Source: Sipunculus nudus (taxonomy: Eukaryota > Annelida > Sipuncula > Golfingiida > Sipunculidae). From it: DNA of 64,000 nucleotides. Positions 46,391 to 57,075 of this stretch are shown here, in pieces. Numbering within the stretch: position 1 is the stretch's first letter; every line of letters begins with the position of its first letter. A model generated the notes under the pieces. It was given only the letters and a program-made list of their open reading frames with translations. It was not told the origin of the DNA and did not search any database. The stretch spans positions 46,989,797 to 47,053,796 of the forward strand of contig CM049321.1 of assembly GCA_026874595.1 (NCBI GenBank), in the 5' to 3' direction. The position numbers and the translations under genes were made by a program.

Positions 46391-48037
46391 CTAAGCAAGA
46401 TCAATTGTGGCTAGTTGGCAGGCCTGATTTATCCGTGTGTGCCTTTTAAGACGACTCAAATATGGAAAACTTTTGCCACAGTGAGCACATTGAAATGGTT
46501 TGTCTCCACTATGTGTATATTTGTGCGTTTTCAAATTACCTTGTTGAGTGAAACTTTTGCCACATATTTCACATTTGAATGGTTTTTCATCAGAATGTGT
46601 ATATTTGTGCATTTTCAAATTACCTTGTTGAGTGAAACCTTTACCACAAATTTCACATTTAAACGGTTTTTCTTCACCATGTGTGTATTTGTGTATATTT
46701 AGGGAATTTTTTACAGAAAAACTTTTGTCACACTGGTCACATTTAAATGGTTTCTCCCCAGTATGTGTGCGGATGTGCACATTCAAATTTCCCTGGTCAG
46801 AAAAACATTTGCTACAGTATGTGCATTTAAATGGTTTTTCGCTGGTATGTATTTTAATGTGCTTTGCAAGTTTTGAGGGATAGGAGAAACTTTTATCACA
46901 GATTTCACATTTGAATGATTTTTTTACCCCAGTATGTGTGCGGATATGCACGTGCAGAGTACCCTGGGAGTAGTAAGATTTTCCACAATAATCACATTTA
47001 TATGGTTTTTCTCCAGTGTGTGTCCTTAAGTGAGAATTCAGGCCTCTTTGGTCAAAGAAAAATTTTCCACACTCATAACATTTGAATTGTTTTCCCTCAG
47101 TGTGTCTCCTGATGTGCATAATTAACGAACTCTTATTATAGAAACATTTTTCACATTGATCACATTTGAATGGTTTCTCACCAGTATGTGTCACCATGTG
47201 TCCCTTCAATTGTGTTTTTACAGTAAACTGTTTGTCACAGATATCACATTTGAATGGTTTCTCGCCAGTATGTGTCTTAATGTGAACCTTCAGTTCACTG
47301 TTAGTGGGAAAAAGCCTGCAACAGTAATCACATTTGAATGGTTTCTCCCCAGTATGTCTCCTGATGTGTATATTCAAGGAGCTTGACACAGAGAAACATT
47401 TGCCACAGTGATCACATTTAAATGGTTTCTCTCTAGTATGGGTCCTCATGTGAACCTTAAGGGTGTTTTTATCTAGAAAACCTTTACCACACTCATTACA
47501 TTTGAAAGGTTTCTCATTAGTATGTCTACTGAGATGTGCATTGAGGTATTTTTTTCCAGAAAAGCATTTTCCACACAGATCACATTTAAATGATTTCTCC
47601 TCAGTATGATTGTTAATGTGTCCATCTTCCAGATTCTCAGAAATGACAGTCGCTACATGGACTGTAATTTTGTCTGACTTCTCAGCCTCATCTGAAATAT
47701 CACACGTGTTACTGTCACACTTGGAATACGTCTGAGAATGTGAATAACCAGCTGAAATTCTTTGTTGTTCTTCTACATAACACAAATCATATGACTTGGA
47801 TAGGTTTCCTTCAAAATGTTCCTCTTTAATATTGCAACCAGATTCTACATCAGACGAGGGATTGAATACTTCATTTTCTGGATTAGCCTCGTAAGCCTCC
47901 ATTTCAGGTTCAACTTTGACTTTAAGCCCAGCCTCTCCATCATATTTGGTGCTGACTACATCAGCTTCCGTTTTTTTGTCAGATTCCTGCTTTACATACA
48001 TCTGCACATCGCACGTTATGTCTCCAGTTAGATCCAT
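46391..48037 (-). CDS. C2H2 zinc-finger protein, 14 fingers (gene C)
   Basis: Encodes 548 residues, a probable nuclear DNA-binding regulator. Residues 1-147 form an acidic N-terminus with psi-K-x-E motifs VKQE (15), VKVE (40) and IKEE (70), a SYDLCYVEEQ segment equivalent to [10 protein letters not shown] of genes A and B, and [13 protein letters not shown] (about 121-133). Fourteen fingers follow from residue 148. Finger 8 has a one-residue longer linker (TGVKKSF). The linkers of fingers 11-13 are unusual (HGEEKPF, HSDEKPF, HSGDKPF). Finger 14 has Asn where the last His is expected (KRHTRINQAC), so it may be inactive or use the later Cys. The ATG directly follows the acceptor CTTTTTTACAG. 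The array ends in a proper non-finger tail (QLATIDLA), so this copy appears complete. It is more diverged than A and B. Confidence 0.94.
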   Translation of the reverse strand: MDLTGDITCDVQMYVKQESDKKTEADVVSTKYDGEAGLKVKVEPEMEAYEANPENEVFNPSSDVESGCNIKEEHFEGNLSKSYDLCYVEEQQRISAGYSHSQTYSKCDSNTCDISDEAEKSDKITVHVATVISENLEDGHINNHTEEKSFKCDLCGKCFSGKKYLNAHLSRHTNEKPFKCNECGKGFLDKNTLKVHMRTHTREKPFKCDHCGKCFSVSSSLNIHIRRHTGEKPFKCDYCCRLFPTNSELKVHIKTHTGEKPFKCDICDKQFTVKTQLKGHMVTHTGEKPFKCDQCEKCFYNKSSLIMHIRRHTEGKQFKCYECGKFFFDQRGLNSHLRTHTGEKPYKCDYCGKSYYSQGTLHVHIRTHTGVKKSFKCEICDKSFSYPSKLAKHIKIHTSEKPFKCTYCSKCFSDQGNLNVHIRTHTGEKPFKCDQCDKSFSVKNSLNIHKYTHGEEKPFKCEICGKGFTQQGNLKMHKYTHSDEKPFKCEICGKSFTQQGNLKTHKYTHSGDKPFQCAHCGKSFPYLSRLKRHTRINQACQLATIDLA

Positions 48038-48060
48038 CTGTAAAAAAGTATGATATACAT
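48038..48060 (-). promoter_or_regulatory. 3' splice site before gene C coding exon
   Basis: Minus strand ATACTTTTTTACAG immediately precedes ATG, so the coding exon needs an upstream non-coding exon, as for genes A and B. That exon is not identified. Confidence 0.75.
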
Positions 48061-49080
48061 CAAACAGTAATAAACTCTTATGTAATGAATTATTAATATT
48101 TTGGCTTTCATAGGAACAATCATTTAACAGAATGGCAACAGAATGAGTATAATTTAAGTTAAATTATTTGCATGATGGCATCTTTAATGAAGTTCAAATT
48201 TTGTTGACCACAAAATTTGACCATGTGTTGTTTGCATACAAGGTATAATATATGTTACCAAATATCTCACATACTGCTGCAGCCATCAACACAAATTTAA
48301 CAAGAATATTGAACATGTGACTGCTTTTGATTTGATCTGCAAGTGGTGCCACCTGTGTTGACCTAAATTCTGCAGGCAGAAATGGTCTTAACATTTTGGC
48401 TTTCATTCATAGTCGACAGTTCCTTAAAAGGAGGAGAATGAAATGGTCATAGATTCAGTCAAATTATTTTCAAGATGGTGTACTTAAAGAACTTCAGATT
48501 TTGTCTTATGTTTAATTTATGTCTCATTCATCCTTTCCTCTCACAATATTAGTTTGATCTCTCCTTTAACTTGGGCCATAGATAATGAAGACACTCCATG
48601 GCACAGATGGTGGCATATAGTAGTGTTTGGAGGTGAGGAAACCTGAGACCATGGAGAAAACCCACGGATGGACCACTACAATTTCCATCTCATTGCTAAA
48701 CCAGAGATCAAACCTGGGTCACCAGCAGAGATAGTAAACCATTCTAACCCTCATCTGTCCAGGCCCTGGCAAGTAAGCCTTGATACTGCACTGTATGTAA
48801 ACACTGCCTGAATATCACAAAGGTAAGCTAAAAAATTATATTTACAGTAACTTAAGCTACTATATATATCCATATTTCCTATCCTCCTCACACTCCTTTT
48901 CCAAGTTCTTGTTGCTGGACTGGGAATTTGGATTTGAAAGCAAAATTTATTATTTACAAAAAATCTCATATATCTCACATCATGTACCATATTTACATGT
49001 AATGATAAATCTTAAAATACATTCAAATACCTCCTGTCATTTTTAATTGAACATCATTCCTTTTTTCCTGATTTTAGATA
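48061..49080. other. Non-coding region upstream of gene C
   Basis: No confident exon or repeat was seen. The gene C promoter or first exon probably lies here or in the repeats beyond. Confidence 0.4.
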
Positions 49081-49082
49081 TA

Positions 49083-51113
49083 ACAAGGCCTACATGCCTA
49101 ATGCAAACATGTGCAATGGGATATACACCACAGGTATATTGCTTCCATGCAGGACTTTTACTTTTCAAGTGCATGTGTGCCATGTATATGTACAATGCAA
49201 TTACTAATTATTTTGAACCCTGAGTACAAGCACCAATTACACAAACGTTACTGCTGAAATACAGGCATGGATGTACACAATACAAAATGATTGTTGGTGG
49301 CACTACCAGTCTTGTGCAAAAGGAAGTGGTCGAAGTATATGGACATGCAAAGTTATAGGCAGATACTCTGAACCACTCTTCAGTTGGGCAATGTGCCCAG
49401 ATGCATGAAACAGTAGGTTGTGCCACAAGCCTTGTATAGAGCAAAACTTACTGCGATGCATCAACATGTATTATTTCAGGCTGATATGTCAAATTACTCC
49501 TGAGGAATAAGAAGGAGCAAACCCTACAAAAATTTTTGCAGGTGGCACCACCAGTCTTATATATGTCAAAGCTATCTAAGATGTATACAAATGCATAAAT
49601 TCAGGGGGATATATCAAATCCCTCCTGAGAAAAAGGCAGGGACATATACTATGCAAATTTAGAGTATATGGAACCACCAGTCTTGTATATGACAAAGCTA
49701 TCCAAATGGTGTAAATATGCACAATTTCAGGCTGATCTATCAAAAACCTCCTGAGAAATGAGCAGGTATATACTCTATGCAAAAGTCATTGTATGTGGTG
49801 ACAACAGTCTTGTGTATTGGAAAGCCATCAAAGATGCACTGACAAGTCAAAATGTCTGGCCAATGCATAAAACTTCTCTTGAGTCAGGTACAATGGACTG
49901 ACCAAGCTCAGATGTGGAAGGCAGTTGCCCCTAGTGAACTGGAACAAATTGCCAGCTGCAGCTACTGCACTGAGTGAACTCTTGACCTGTGCCTGTCTGC
50001 ACTGAGTGAACTCTTGACCTGTTGCATTATCTGATACAGTTGGCAGTCTTCCAAAACTATAAATAAATCCAGACTGAAACTGGGTCTGTTGCCAAATCTG
50101 GAATAGTTGGCAGTCTGCCAAGCTATTTATAGATACAGACACAATTTTGGATTTTTTTTTATATATCTGTTACTCATACTGAAAGACTTTGGCCACAATG
50201 CTTTTATTCCAAGGTGACATATTCATAATATTTTTTTATCAAATTGTTTAGAATAATAAAAGACGCAGTCCTTTCATTGTTAAAGGTCCAATAATTATGC
50301 CAAAATTGTTTAGGTAAACTTGAACAAACCCCTCCTATAAATCATTTTTGTGCAATGTTATCTTTATAGAAGTTTAAACAACAGTTTGCAAAAGAAAATT
50401 ATTGCAGGCTTCAATTTGAAATAGGCTTACTAATGGCCACAAGGCCAACTTCAGCTTCCGATGACCCCACCAAACATCAACGAACCTAATCTATTCTTAC
50501 ACAATTGGAAAACAATTATGCTAGGATAATTCTTGTGAACAATTAAACAAATCAGCTTCACACTGTAGACAGTATCATCATAAAACAATTTGAAGCTGAA
50601 AGAGGATAAAATTATTTTGTCCATAAAAAACGGTTGATGTAAGTGGTGCCACAAAAACTGCAATTTCAAATATGAGTCTTTTGACCAACATTTGCACAAA
50701 ACATGGTGATGCGAGCTCCTGTGGTTTCTGAGATTGTTATGATAGAATGCTTACTTGTCCAAATGACTATGTTCAAATTCCTGTAACTCAGCCAAAATTC
50801 ACCTAACTGAAACCATTTGAAGAAACTTGAGAGAGCTTGTCTCTTTGGGATCAGTTCTGTGAAATATTGAACAATTTGACTGAATGATTTCAGAGATGAA
50901 GATTTTCAAAGGTTTTTTTTTAGCATTTTCCCGATAAAAAGTAAGTTAATGCAGGTGGCCCACAAAAAGCTCAATCTCACAACATTTGAGATGTGACAGT
51001 TTTTTTGCATAAAATTTGGAGGTGATAGCTCCTGCCATTTATGAGATAGTATGGGTTAATTTACAGACACCTGTCACCACCACACCATCACATAAGCTCA
51101 CAGGTTTGCTAAA
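49083..51113 (+). repeat. Large GGTGGCGCCACC-array repeat, copy 2
   Basis: Starts ACAAGGCCTACATGCCTAATGC and ends CATAAGCTCACAGGTTTGCTAAAAAT. The array part is short and diverged (GGTGGCACCACC, GGTGGCACTACC). The GAACTCTTGACCTGT repeat and the GCATTTTCCC tail are retained. About 2.0 kb. Confidence 0.75.
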
Positions 51114-51313
51114 AATAGATACACTTATGGGTTAATGTACTGATAACCAATGATCCAGTACAATAACGGTTGAAGCAGGTGTCACCACCAATACCTCAAA
51201 TTCAAATATGAGTCTTGTGACCAACAGTTGCATAAAATTTGGCAATGATAGCTCCTGCCATTTCTCAGCCATAATTCACTGAATAGGAACCATTCGATTG
51301 AACTTGAGAGAGA

Positions 51314-51540
51314 AAACGTGGATATCATAAAAAAGTGTTTATAATATGTCATAATTTGTGGGCCAACCAAAATGAATCAAATTTGACAAAGGCATCTAGC
51401 AGCAAGGAAGCCAGACCTATGCAAATGGCACTTTGCAACAAGTGACCTTTCTATCTCCACATATAAGCAACCACCTTAGGTTACACGTTTTTCCCCGTTT
51501 GTCAACAATGCTGTGTTTACAAAAATGTTGATAAACAAGT
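51314..51540 (+). repeat. Dispersed repeat (pair at 36.87-37.15 kb)
   Basis: See 36868-37150. Here it lies after, not before, a large-repeat copy. Confidence 0.6.
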
Positions 51541-52300
51541 TCATTCATCCTTCACAGAGGCCTTATCAGAACTTTTCATAACCAGAGTTACCAAATGTTA
51601 CCAACTGTGCCATGAAGGCAAGTTGTGTCCCACAGGAAAGTAAGTCTATTCACACTTTTGTGACTGAATAACTCCGCAAATGTCCACAAGAGGTCACAAT
51701 GCTTCAGGGGTGGATTTTCCCAGATATATAATGGTACATATAACAATGTGTTTTAGTTGGGGGCTGCTGCCCCAAACCCCACTTGCATTCCAGAATAGTA
51801 AAATTTATGAATGTGAAACAAAATAAAAACCAGAAGGCGCAGTTAAAAACAATAGGAATAAATTAAATGGGGGCAGCCCCCCCTCCCAAACAAAGCCCTG
51901 CTTAAGTCATCTCCCCTGGACTGTTGTGTTCGACACCTACAAAGTTTGTGCAGAAGGGAACACAACACAGCAAGACATAAACAGTGACAGATGGCTAAGT
52001 TGGTTGAGACAACAAGAAACAGCAAGTATATGAAGTCCATACATTAACACTGGCTACTTAGGACAGGACTGAATGCACTTCAGTATTAGTTATTGAATAG
52101 CCTTAATGGCTTATGTCGATTATTAGACAGTTTCAGCCAGTTTAGACCAATCTAAGTTGTCATTGTACTTGGGTTGGCCAATTAACATTATCCACATATC
52201 AGTAACCTTCAATGAGTTTATTTTTTTATATAACTGCAACCTTTGCTTATCTATTCTAAATTTACAATATTTATAGGGAAACCATGCTAGTTAACAACCA
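51541..52300. other. Non-coding region, nothing recognised
   Basis: No clear exon. A TGGGGGCAGCCCCCCC block near 51868 forms a short hairpin. Confidence 0.45.
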
Positions 52301-52317
52301 TGAAATACCACCAGTGA

Positions 52318-53031
52318 ATCCCCATCAGTGAACAAGCATCCACCAGTGAACCAAACTCCCCAACCAGTGAACCAGCATTAACCAGTGAACCAAACTCCCC
52401 AACTAGTGAACCAGTATCAACCAGTGAACCAAACTCCCCAACTATTGAACCAGTATCAACCAGTGGACCAAACTCCCCAACTAGTGAACCAGCAACAACC
52501 AGTGGACCAAACTCCCAAACTAGTGAACCAGCATCAACCAGTGGACCAAACTCCCCAACTAGTGAACCAGCATCAACAAATGAACCAGCATCAATCAATG
52601 AAGCAAACTCTCCAACCAGTGAATCAGCATTAACCAGTAAACCAAACTACCCAACTAGTGAACCAGCATTAACCAGTGAACCAAACTCCTAAACTAGTGA
52701 ACCAGCATCAACAAATGAACCAGCATCAACCAGTGGACCAAACTCTCCAACCAGTGAATCAGCATCAACCAGTGAACCAAACTCCCTAACTAATGAACAA
52801 GCATCAACCAGTGGACCAAACTCTCCAACTAGTGAACCAGCATCAACCAGTGGACCAAACTCCCCAACTAATGAACAAGCATCAACCAGTGAACCAAACT
52901 CCCCAACTAGTGAACCAAACTCTCCAACCAGTGAACCAGTATCAACCAGTGAACTAAACTCCCCAACTAGTGAACCAGCATCAACCAGTGGACCAAATCC
53001 TGCACTTCAGTCTCGACACAAAGACTCTTGA
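52318..53031 (+). repeat. 39-bp tandem repeat with an open TSEPNSP frame
   Basis: About 17 copies of a 39-bp unit (ACCAGTGAACCAAACTCCCC followed by AACTAGTGAACCAGCATCA). As 39 is divisible by 3, one plus-strand frame reads a 13-residue Ser/Thr/Pro/Glu-rich repeat (TSEPNSPTSEPAS). It is broken only by TAA at 52690-52692 before ending at TGA 53029-53031. Composition is mucin- or PEST-like. It could be part of a coding exon of the decayed gene at 53-63 kb, or a minisatellite that merely happens to be open. Confidence 0.75.
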
Positions 53032-53182
53032 AAGGGAGTGTCCCCACGGTCACAGACTTTACCACAAGAATGCTCTTAGACAACACATAAAAAGAAAGCA
53101 CAAAAGCAGAGACCCGAACCAAACAGCAACCGCAGCAAAACATCTCTACAACCATTCCTTACCCAAAGGTTCAATGGGATAA
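52998..53182 (+). pseudogene. Candidate exon with zinc-finger-like segment
   Basis: After a possible acceptor (CCTGCACTTCAG, about 53010) the plus strand reads TLERECPHGHRLYHKNALRQ then HIKRKHKSRD. This resembles a C2H2 finger of the CPxC...Y...NALRQHIKRKH type in which the second Cys is displaced or lost. It ends at TAA/TGA near 53180. It follows the 39-bp repeat directly and may be an N-terminal exon of the plus-strand gene relic that continues at 53659. Weakly supported. Confidence 0.3.
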
Positions 53183-53495
53183 TCAGGAGTGTATGGAACT
53201 GGCTTAGGTATAATATTTTGATGGTATTCATAAAATGGGGCCTCACTGTTTATCCTTTTTGATACACATTTAATAATTAATAACTGGCTTCAACCAGTGA
53301 ACCAAACACCCCAGCTAGTGAACCAGCATCAACAAGTGAACCAAACCCTCGAACCAGTGAACCATCATCAACCAGTGAACCAAACACCCAGTGATAATCA
53401 GGAGTGTATGGAATTGGCTCAGGTATAATATTTTGATGGTATTCATAAAATGGGGCCTCATTGTTTATCCTTTTTGATACACAATTAATAAATGG
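53177..53495 (+). repeat. Duplicated ~95-bp segment around a 39-bp repeat remnant
   Basis: The segment GATAATCAGGAGTGTATGGA...TTTTTGATACACA occurs at 53177-53270 and 53393-53486, with a short TSEP-type repeat stretch between. This indicates a ~216-bp local duplication. Confidence 0.85.
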
Positions 53496-53658
53496 CTGTA
53501 ATATTTATTATTTATTTATTCTTTATAAAGCAGATTTAATTCATTTCATTCTTGTATACTTTATTAGGTACTTTTTTGTTGATTAATTATAATCATATAT
53601 TATAACTCGAATATGCATGTTTTATAAAATAATGTTGTTTTTTTTCTTTTTGTTTCAG

Positions 53659-54047
53659 TGGCAAAGTGGTAATGCAAGTTATTTGTGTCAGCATCTGCAG
53701 TCTGTGGTTTTCAGTGTATCTGCACCAAGCTACTGTCTTGAATTGTCTTCGTTGGAATCTATGACCTGTTCTGTTTTCACGAGGTCTATGAGACATGCTG
53801 ATTGCCATACCTTGTACCAACAGGCATTTAAGGAAGTGGTCCCCCTACTCATACAGTGACTGAATGACAAGTTTACAAGCAACTGCTACCAGTTTTACAG
53901 TGTCTACACAGATAGTATCATATGGTGGAGCACAGCAGAGAGTCAAATGGAAACTGTACAAGCAAGTTATTTATTATAAGACATACTACAAGTCATGTCC
54001 TGATTGTCATATGATGTATCACAACCACTATTTTCTGTTGATAAATC
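53659..54047 (+). pseudogene. Decayed exon of an unknown Cys-cluster protein
   Basis: A strong acceptor (TTTTTCTTTTTGTTTCAG) starts the stretch. The first frame (to 53859) has SYLCQHLQSVVF, a run of hydroxylated residues, DCHTLYQQAFKEVVPLLIQ, then TGA. A shifted frame continues with WKLYKQVIYYKTYYKSCPDC and HMMYHNHYF. The YYKTYxKSCPxC pattern recalls uncharacterised invertebrate proteins related to HMG-domain protein 3 or KDZ-type transposases with Cys clusters. This is recalled from memory, not searched. A dispersed repeat begins at about 54048 and cuts the exon. Frameshift plus insertion indicate a dead or split exon. Confidence 0.4.
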
Positions 54048-54530
54048 TAGGGACCAATGGGTCTTGAGGCTCAGCTGAATTTGTCTATAAGGATAGGTTT
54101 ATGAGTTTTTTTCAAAGTATGTGTCCTGTGATCAGTTCAAAGCCAACCTGTCTACCCAAACTGGATTTTTCATCCATAAACTAATTTGTCCATGGATAGG
54201 CCCTGTGACCATGACCATTGACCTTGTGACCCCAAAATCAATCAGTACCTTCTCCTATTGGCAGATCAGCAAGATAGAAAGTTAAGGATAGAAAGTTTGG
54301 CTTTAAATGCATCCACAATCTTCTAAATATGTGGGTCCTCATCGTCCTGTGACCTTGACATTTGACCTCATGACACCAAAATCAATAGCATTCCTGCATT
54401 AGAAGTGGGCCATATATAAGTCAAGTTTGAAATTCATATGTCTATCCAACCTGGAGTTATCATCAGGAAACAAATTTCATTGACACACAGAAAGAACAAT
54501 AGACTGAAGGTCAGGGTGATTAATATAGGG
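54048..54530 (+). repeat. 5' fragment of hairpin-tailed repeat family
   Basis: GGGACCAATGGGTCTTGAGGCTCAGCTGAA matches the family start at 24094 and 27771. It contains TGACCATTGACCTTGTGACC and TTGACATTTGACCTC units. No hairpin tail is found nearby. A second family start lies at about 54668 (GGGACCCATGGGTCACGACG). Confidence 0.65.
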
Positions 54531-55130
54531 CTTCCGCTTATTCAAGTGGGGCTCTAATTAACAACACATGATTTCAGGATGCAGATGAAATCACAGTTGC
54601 AAATTTGATGGTATTAATACAATTGGCAGTCTCAAAATAAAGGAAAAAGGCATAAAAAATAGAAAACAAGGGACCCATGGGTCACGACGCTCAGCTGAAG
54701 TGCAAATGCAAAATATTCTATTGTAATGTTTTTCATATATAAGAATATGAGAAGCTAAGAGGAAAGGGGCCCTATTACTTGGTTATAGTAAAGTTCTAAA
54801 TATATGACTGCAAACTAATACTCTGACAAGACTGTCATGAAGAAAAACAGTAAAAGTTTTGAGATACTGTGATCCAAATGAAAATTTACAGATGGACAGG
54901 CAAGTGGACAGAATGGACTAATACCTTTATTTCACGTTCAAGGGAATAATGCATTTTAGTTTATATATAAGCCTATTTTTTAGCATATCCACTTTTTCCA
55001 CTAAAAGTTTTTATCTGAATCATTTTTTTTATTTACAAGTTTCATAAATTTTTAATAAAAAAACTGAAAATACAAGTTAAAATATTAGAATTGTTGCAAA
55101 AGGTGCACTCATTATATATCAAGAGAAAAC

Positions 55131-56656
55131 TAGATGTATCGGTACGACACGAATGCCCCCGCCTGGGGCAAATTAGAAACATTTGTTAAATTTTGTAAAA
55201 TTTTTTAAGTTCAGGAAGTGTTGTATGGTCAAAAGTAGGTCAACAAGAGCAAAATGCAAACTCGATCTGTAAAGGGTCATTATCAAGCAACACACCAAAA
55301 ATCAGGCCAGTGTCTGCAGGCTTTGTGAAAAAAAGTCCATATATGTGCATTTTTCATGAAAATTTCTGTCTTTCATGAAATTTTCTATGTTCAGGATCTG
55401 TCATATGGTGAAAAATAGGTTAACTGGGATGAAACGCGAACTCGATCTGTAAGTGGTCATTATGCTCCCACAGACCAAACATTAGGCCAGTATCTGTAAG
55501 CATTGCATTGCGAAACTAGAATATTAGCAAAAGTTGATAATCATTTATAAATTTAAATTGGAGAGGTATATACCATGTTTCATAACAATCCACCAAATGC
55601 TTCCTGAGAAATAAGCTCCTAAGTTTTTTTCTATACTAAGCTCTGTGAGCTTGAAAAGTAGGTCAAGATCACCCATCTTTGAACTTGACCAAGATTTTGT
55701 AAATATAATGCAATAACACTGAAGAAATGAAGTTCCTGAGTTGAATACCTTTGGAGATATCCTGCACAAAAGGCCAAAATTGAAAAAATCCGATAAAATT
55801 TCATTAAAAAATCAGAAATTACAGGTGGCGCCACCAAAATTGTGCAGCACATTCAGACCATCAGTCCCAATGATCATAGTAAGTTTTGTGAAAATCCACA
55901 CAATGGTTCCTGAGATATAAACTTCTGAGTGTTTTTCTATAATCAGCCCTAAAATGTAGAAAAATGGGTCAAGGTCACCCATCTTCGAACTTGACCGAGA
56001 TTTTATCGATATACATCTTCACTGATGAAATAAAATTCCAACGGTGAATCCTTTTAGAGATATCCCACTCACAAGGTAAAAGTTAACAGACTCGGAACGG
56101 ACGGACGGACAGACATACACCGGACAGACAGATGGACAGACGGACACCTTGGGTGACGACAATAGCCCATCAGCCTATGAGCTGATGGCTAAAAACAGCT
56201 GTACATGTGTATTTGTCATGAAAATTTCTATTTTTCATGAATTTTTCTAAGTTTAGGAGCCGTAAAACGGTCAAAAGTAGGTCAACCGGGACGAAATGCG
56301 AACTCGATCTGTAACTGGTCATTATCTGCCCACACACCAAAAATCAGGCCAATATCTGCAGGCATTGCGAAAAAAAGTCCGTACATGTGTATTTGTCATG
56401 AAAATTTCTATTTTTCATGAAATTTTCTAAGTTTAGGAGCCGTAAAACGCTCAAAAGTAGGTCAACTGGGACGAAACGCGGACACAATCTGTAACTGGTC
56501 ATTATCTGCCAACACACCAAAAATCAGGCCAATATCTGCAGGCATTGCGAAAAAAAGTCCGTACAACTGTTTGATTTCGGAATGACAGAATGAAGGAATG
56601 ACGGACTTGGGTAAAACTATATGCCCCGGCCACTTTGTGGCGGGGGCATAAAAAAA
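55131..56656 (+). mobile_element. Repeat element with ~188-bp units and GC hairpin end
   Basis: Units of about 188 bp (AAAAGTAGGTCAAC, CGAACTCGATCTGTAA, GGTCATTATC, CAGGCCA..ATCTGCAGGC, GTCATGAAAATTTCTATTTT) occur at 55.15-55.50 and 56.20-56.57 kb. The right end is a perfect hairpin, 56619-56650 (TATGCCCCGGCCAC-TTT-GTGGCGGGGGCATA). The left end has GAATGCCCCCGCCTGGGGC. The array is split by another element (about 55505-56197). No protein is encoded. Confidence 0.65.
55505..56197 (+). mobile_element. Nested element with AGCCCATCAGC hairpin tail
   Basis: Interrupts the 188-bp array. Contains two diverged ~230-bp halves (GTAGGTCAAGATCACCCATC / GGGTCAAGGTCACCCATC, TTGACC(A/G)AGATTTT). It ends with a GGACGGACGGACAGAC tract, then AGCCCATCAGCCTATGAGC and TGATGGCTAAAAAC. 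Confidence 0.6.
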
Positions 56657-57075
56657 CTGAAATATAAGTTAAAATATTAGAATTTTTGCAATTATATATA
56701 TCCGGGGTGTAGCTCATATTGAGTCATATTATGCATGCACATATATTATTTTTTTTAAATCACAAATGTTTAAACAGAATTTAAAAGAAAATAATGTCAC
56801 AACATGGCATCTTCAAGATTATTCCTTGAATCACTATTAAAAAGTTTTGCACATTGGAGTTTTCAGTACATGCTTAATTTTATTTACTGAAATAAAATAA
56901 AAGATTTAGTAAATTTGAACAAATTCTTTTCAAATAAAGTATACACACTGTTGGTTGAATGAGGGACAAACAATATCATTGTGCTAATTACTATCTCAGC
57001 TTTAATTTATTACTGGAATTAATAGTCAATTTCACATGTGAAGTTTTTACTCGTCTGAGTGAGGAATTACTTCTC

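Noticed and set aside
46415-47386. Plus-strand ORFs over gene C
   Set aside because: Antisense shadows of the finger array.
52287-52633. Gly/Val/Ser-rich minus ORF and Gln/Pro-rich plus ORF
   Set aside because: Alternative frames of the 39-bp repeat. Only the TSEP frame stays open across the whole array.
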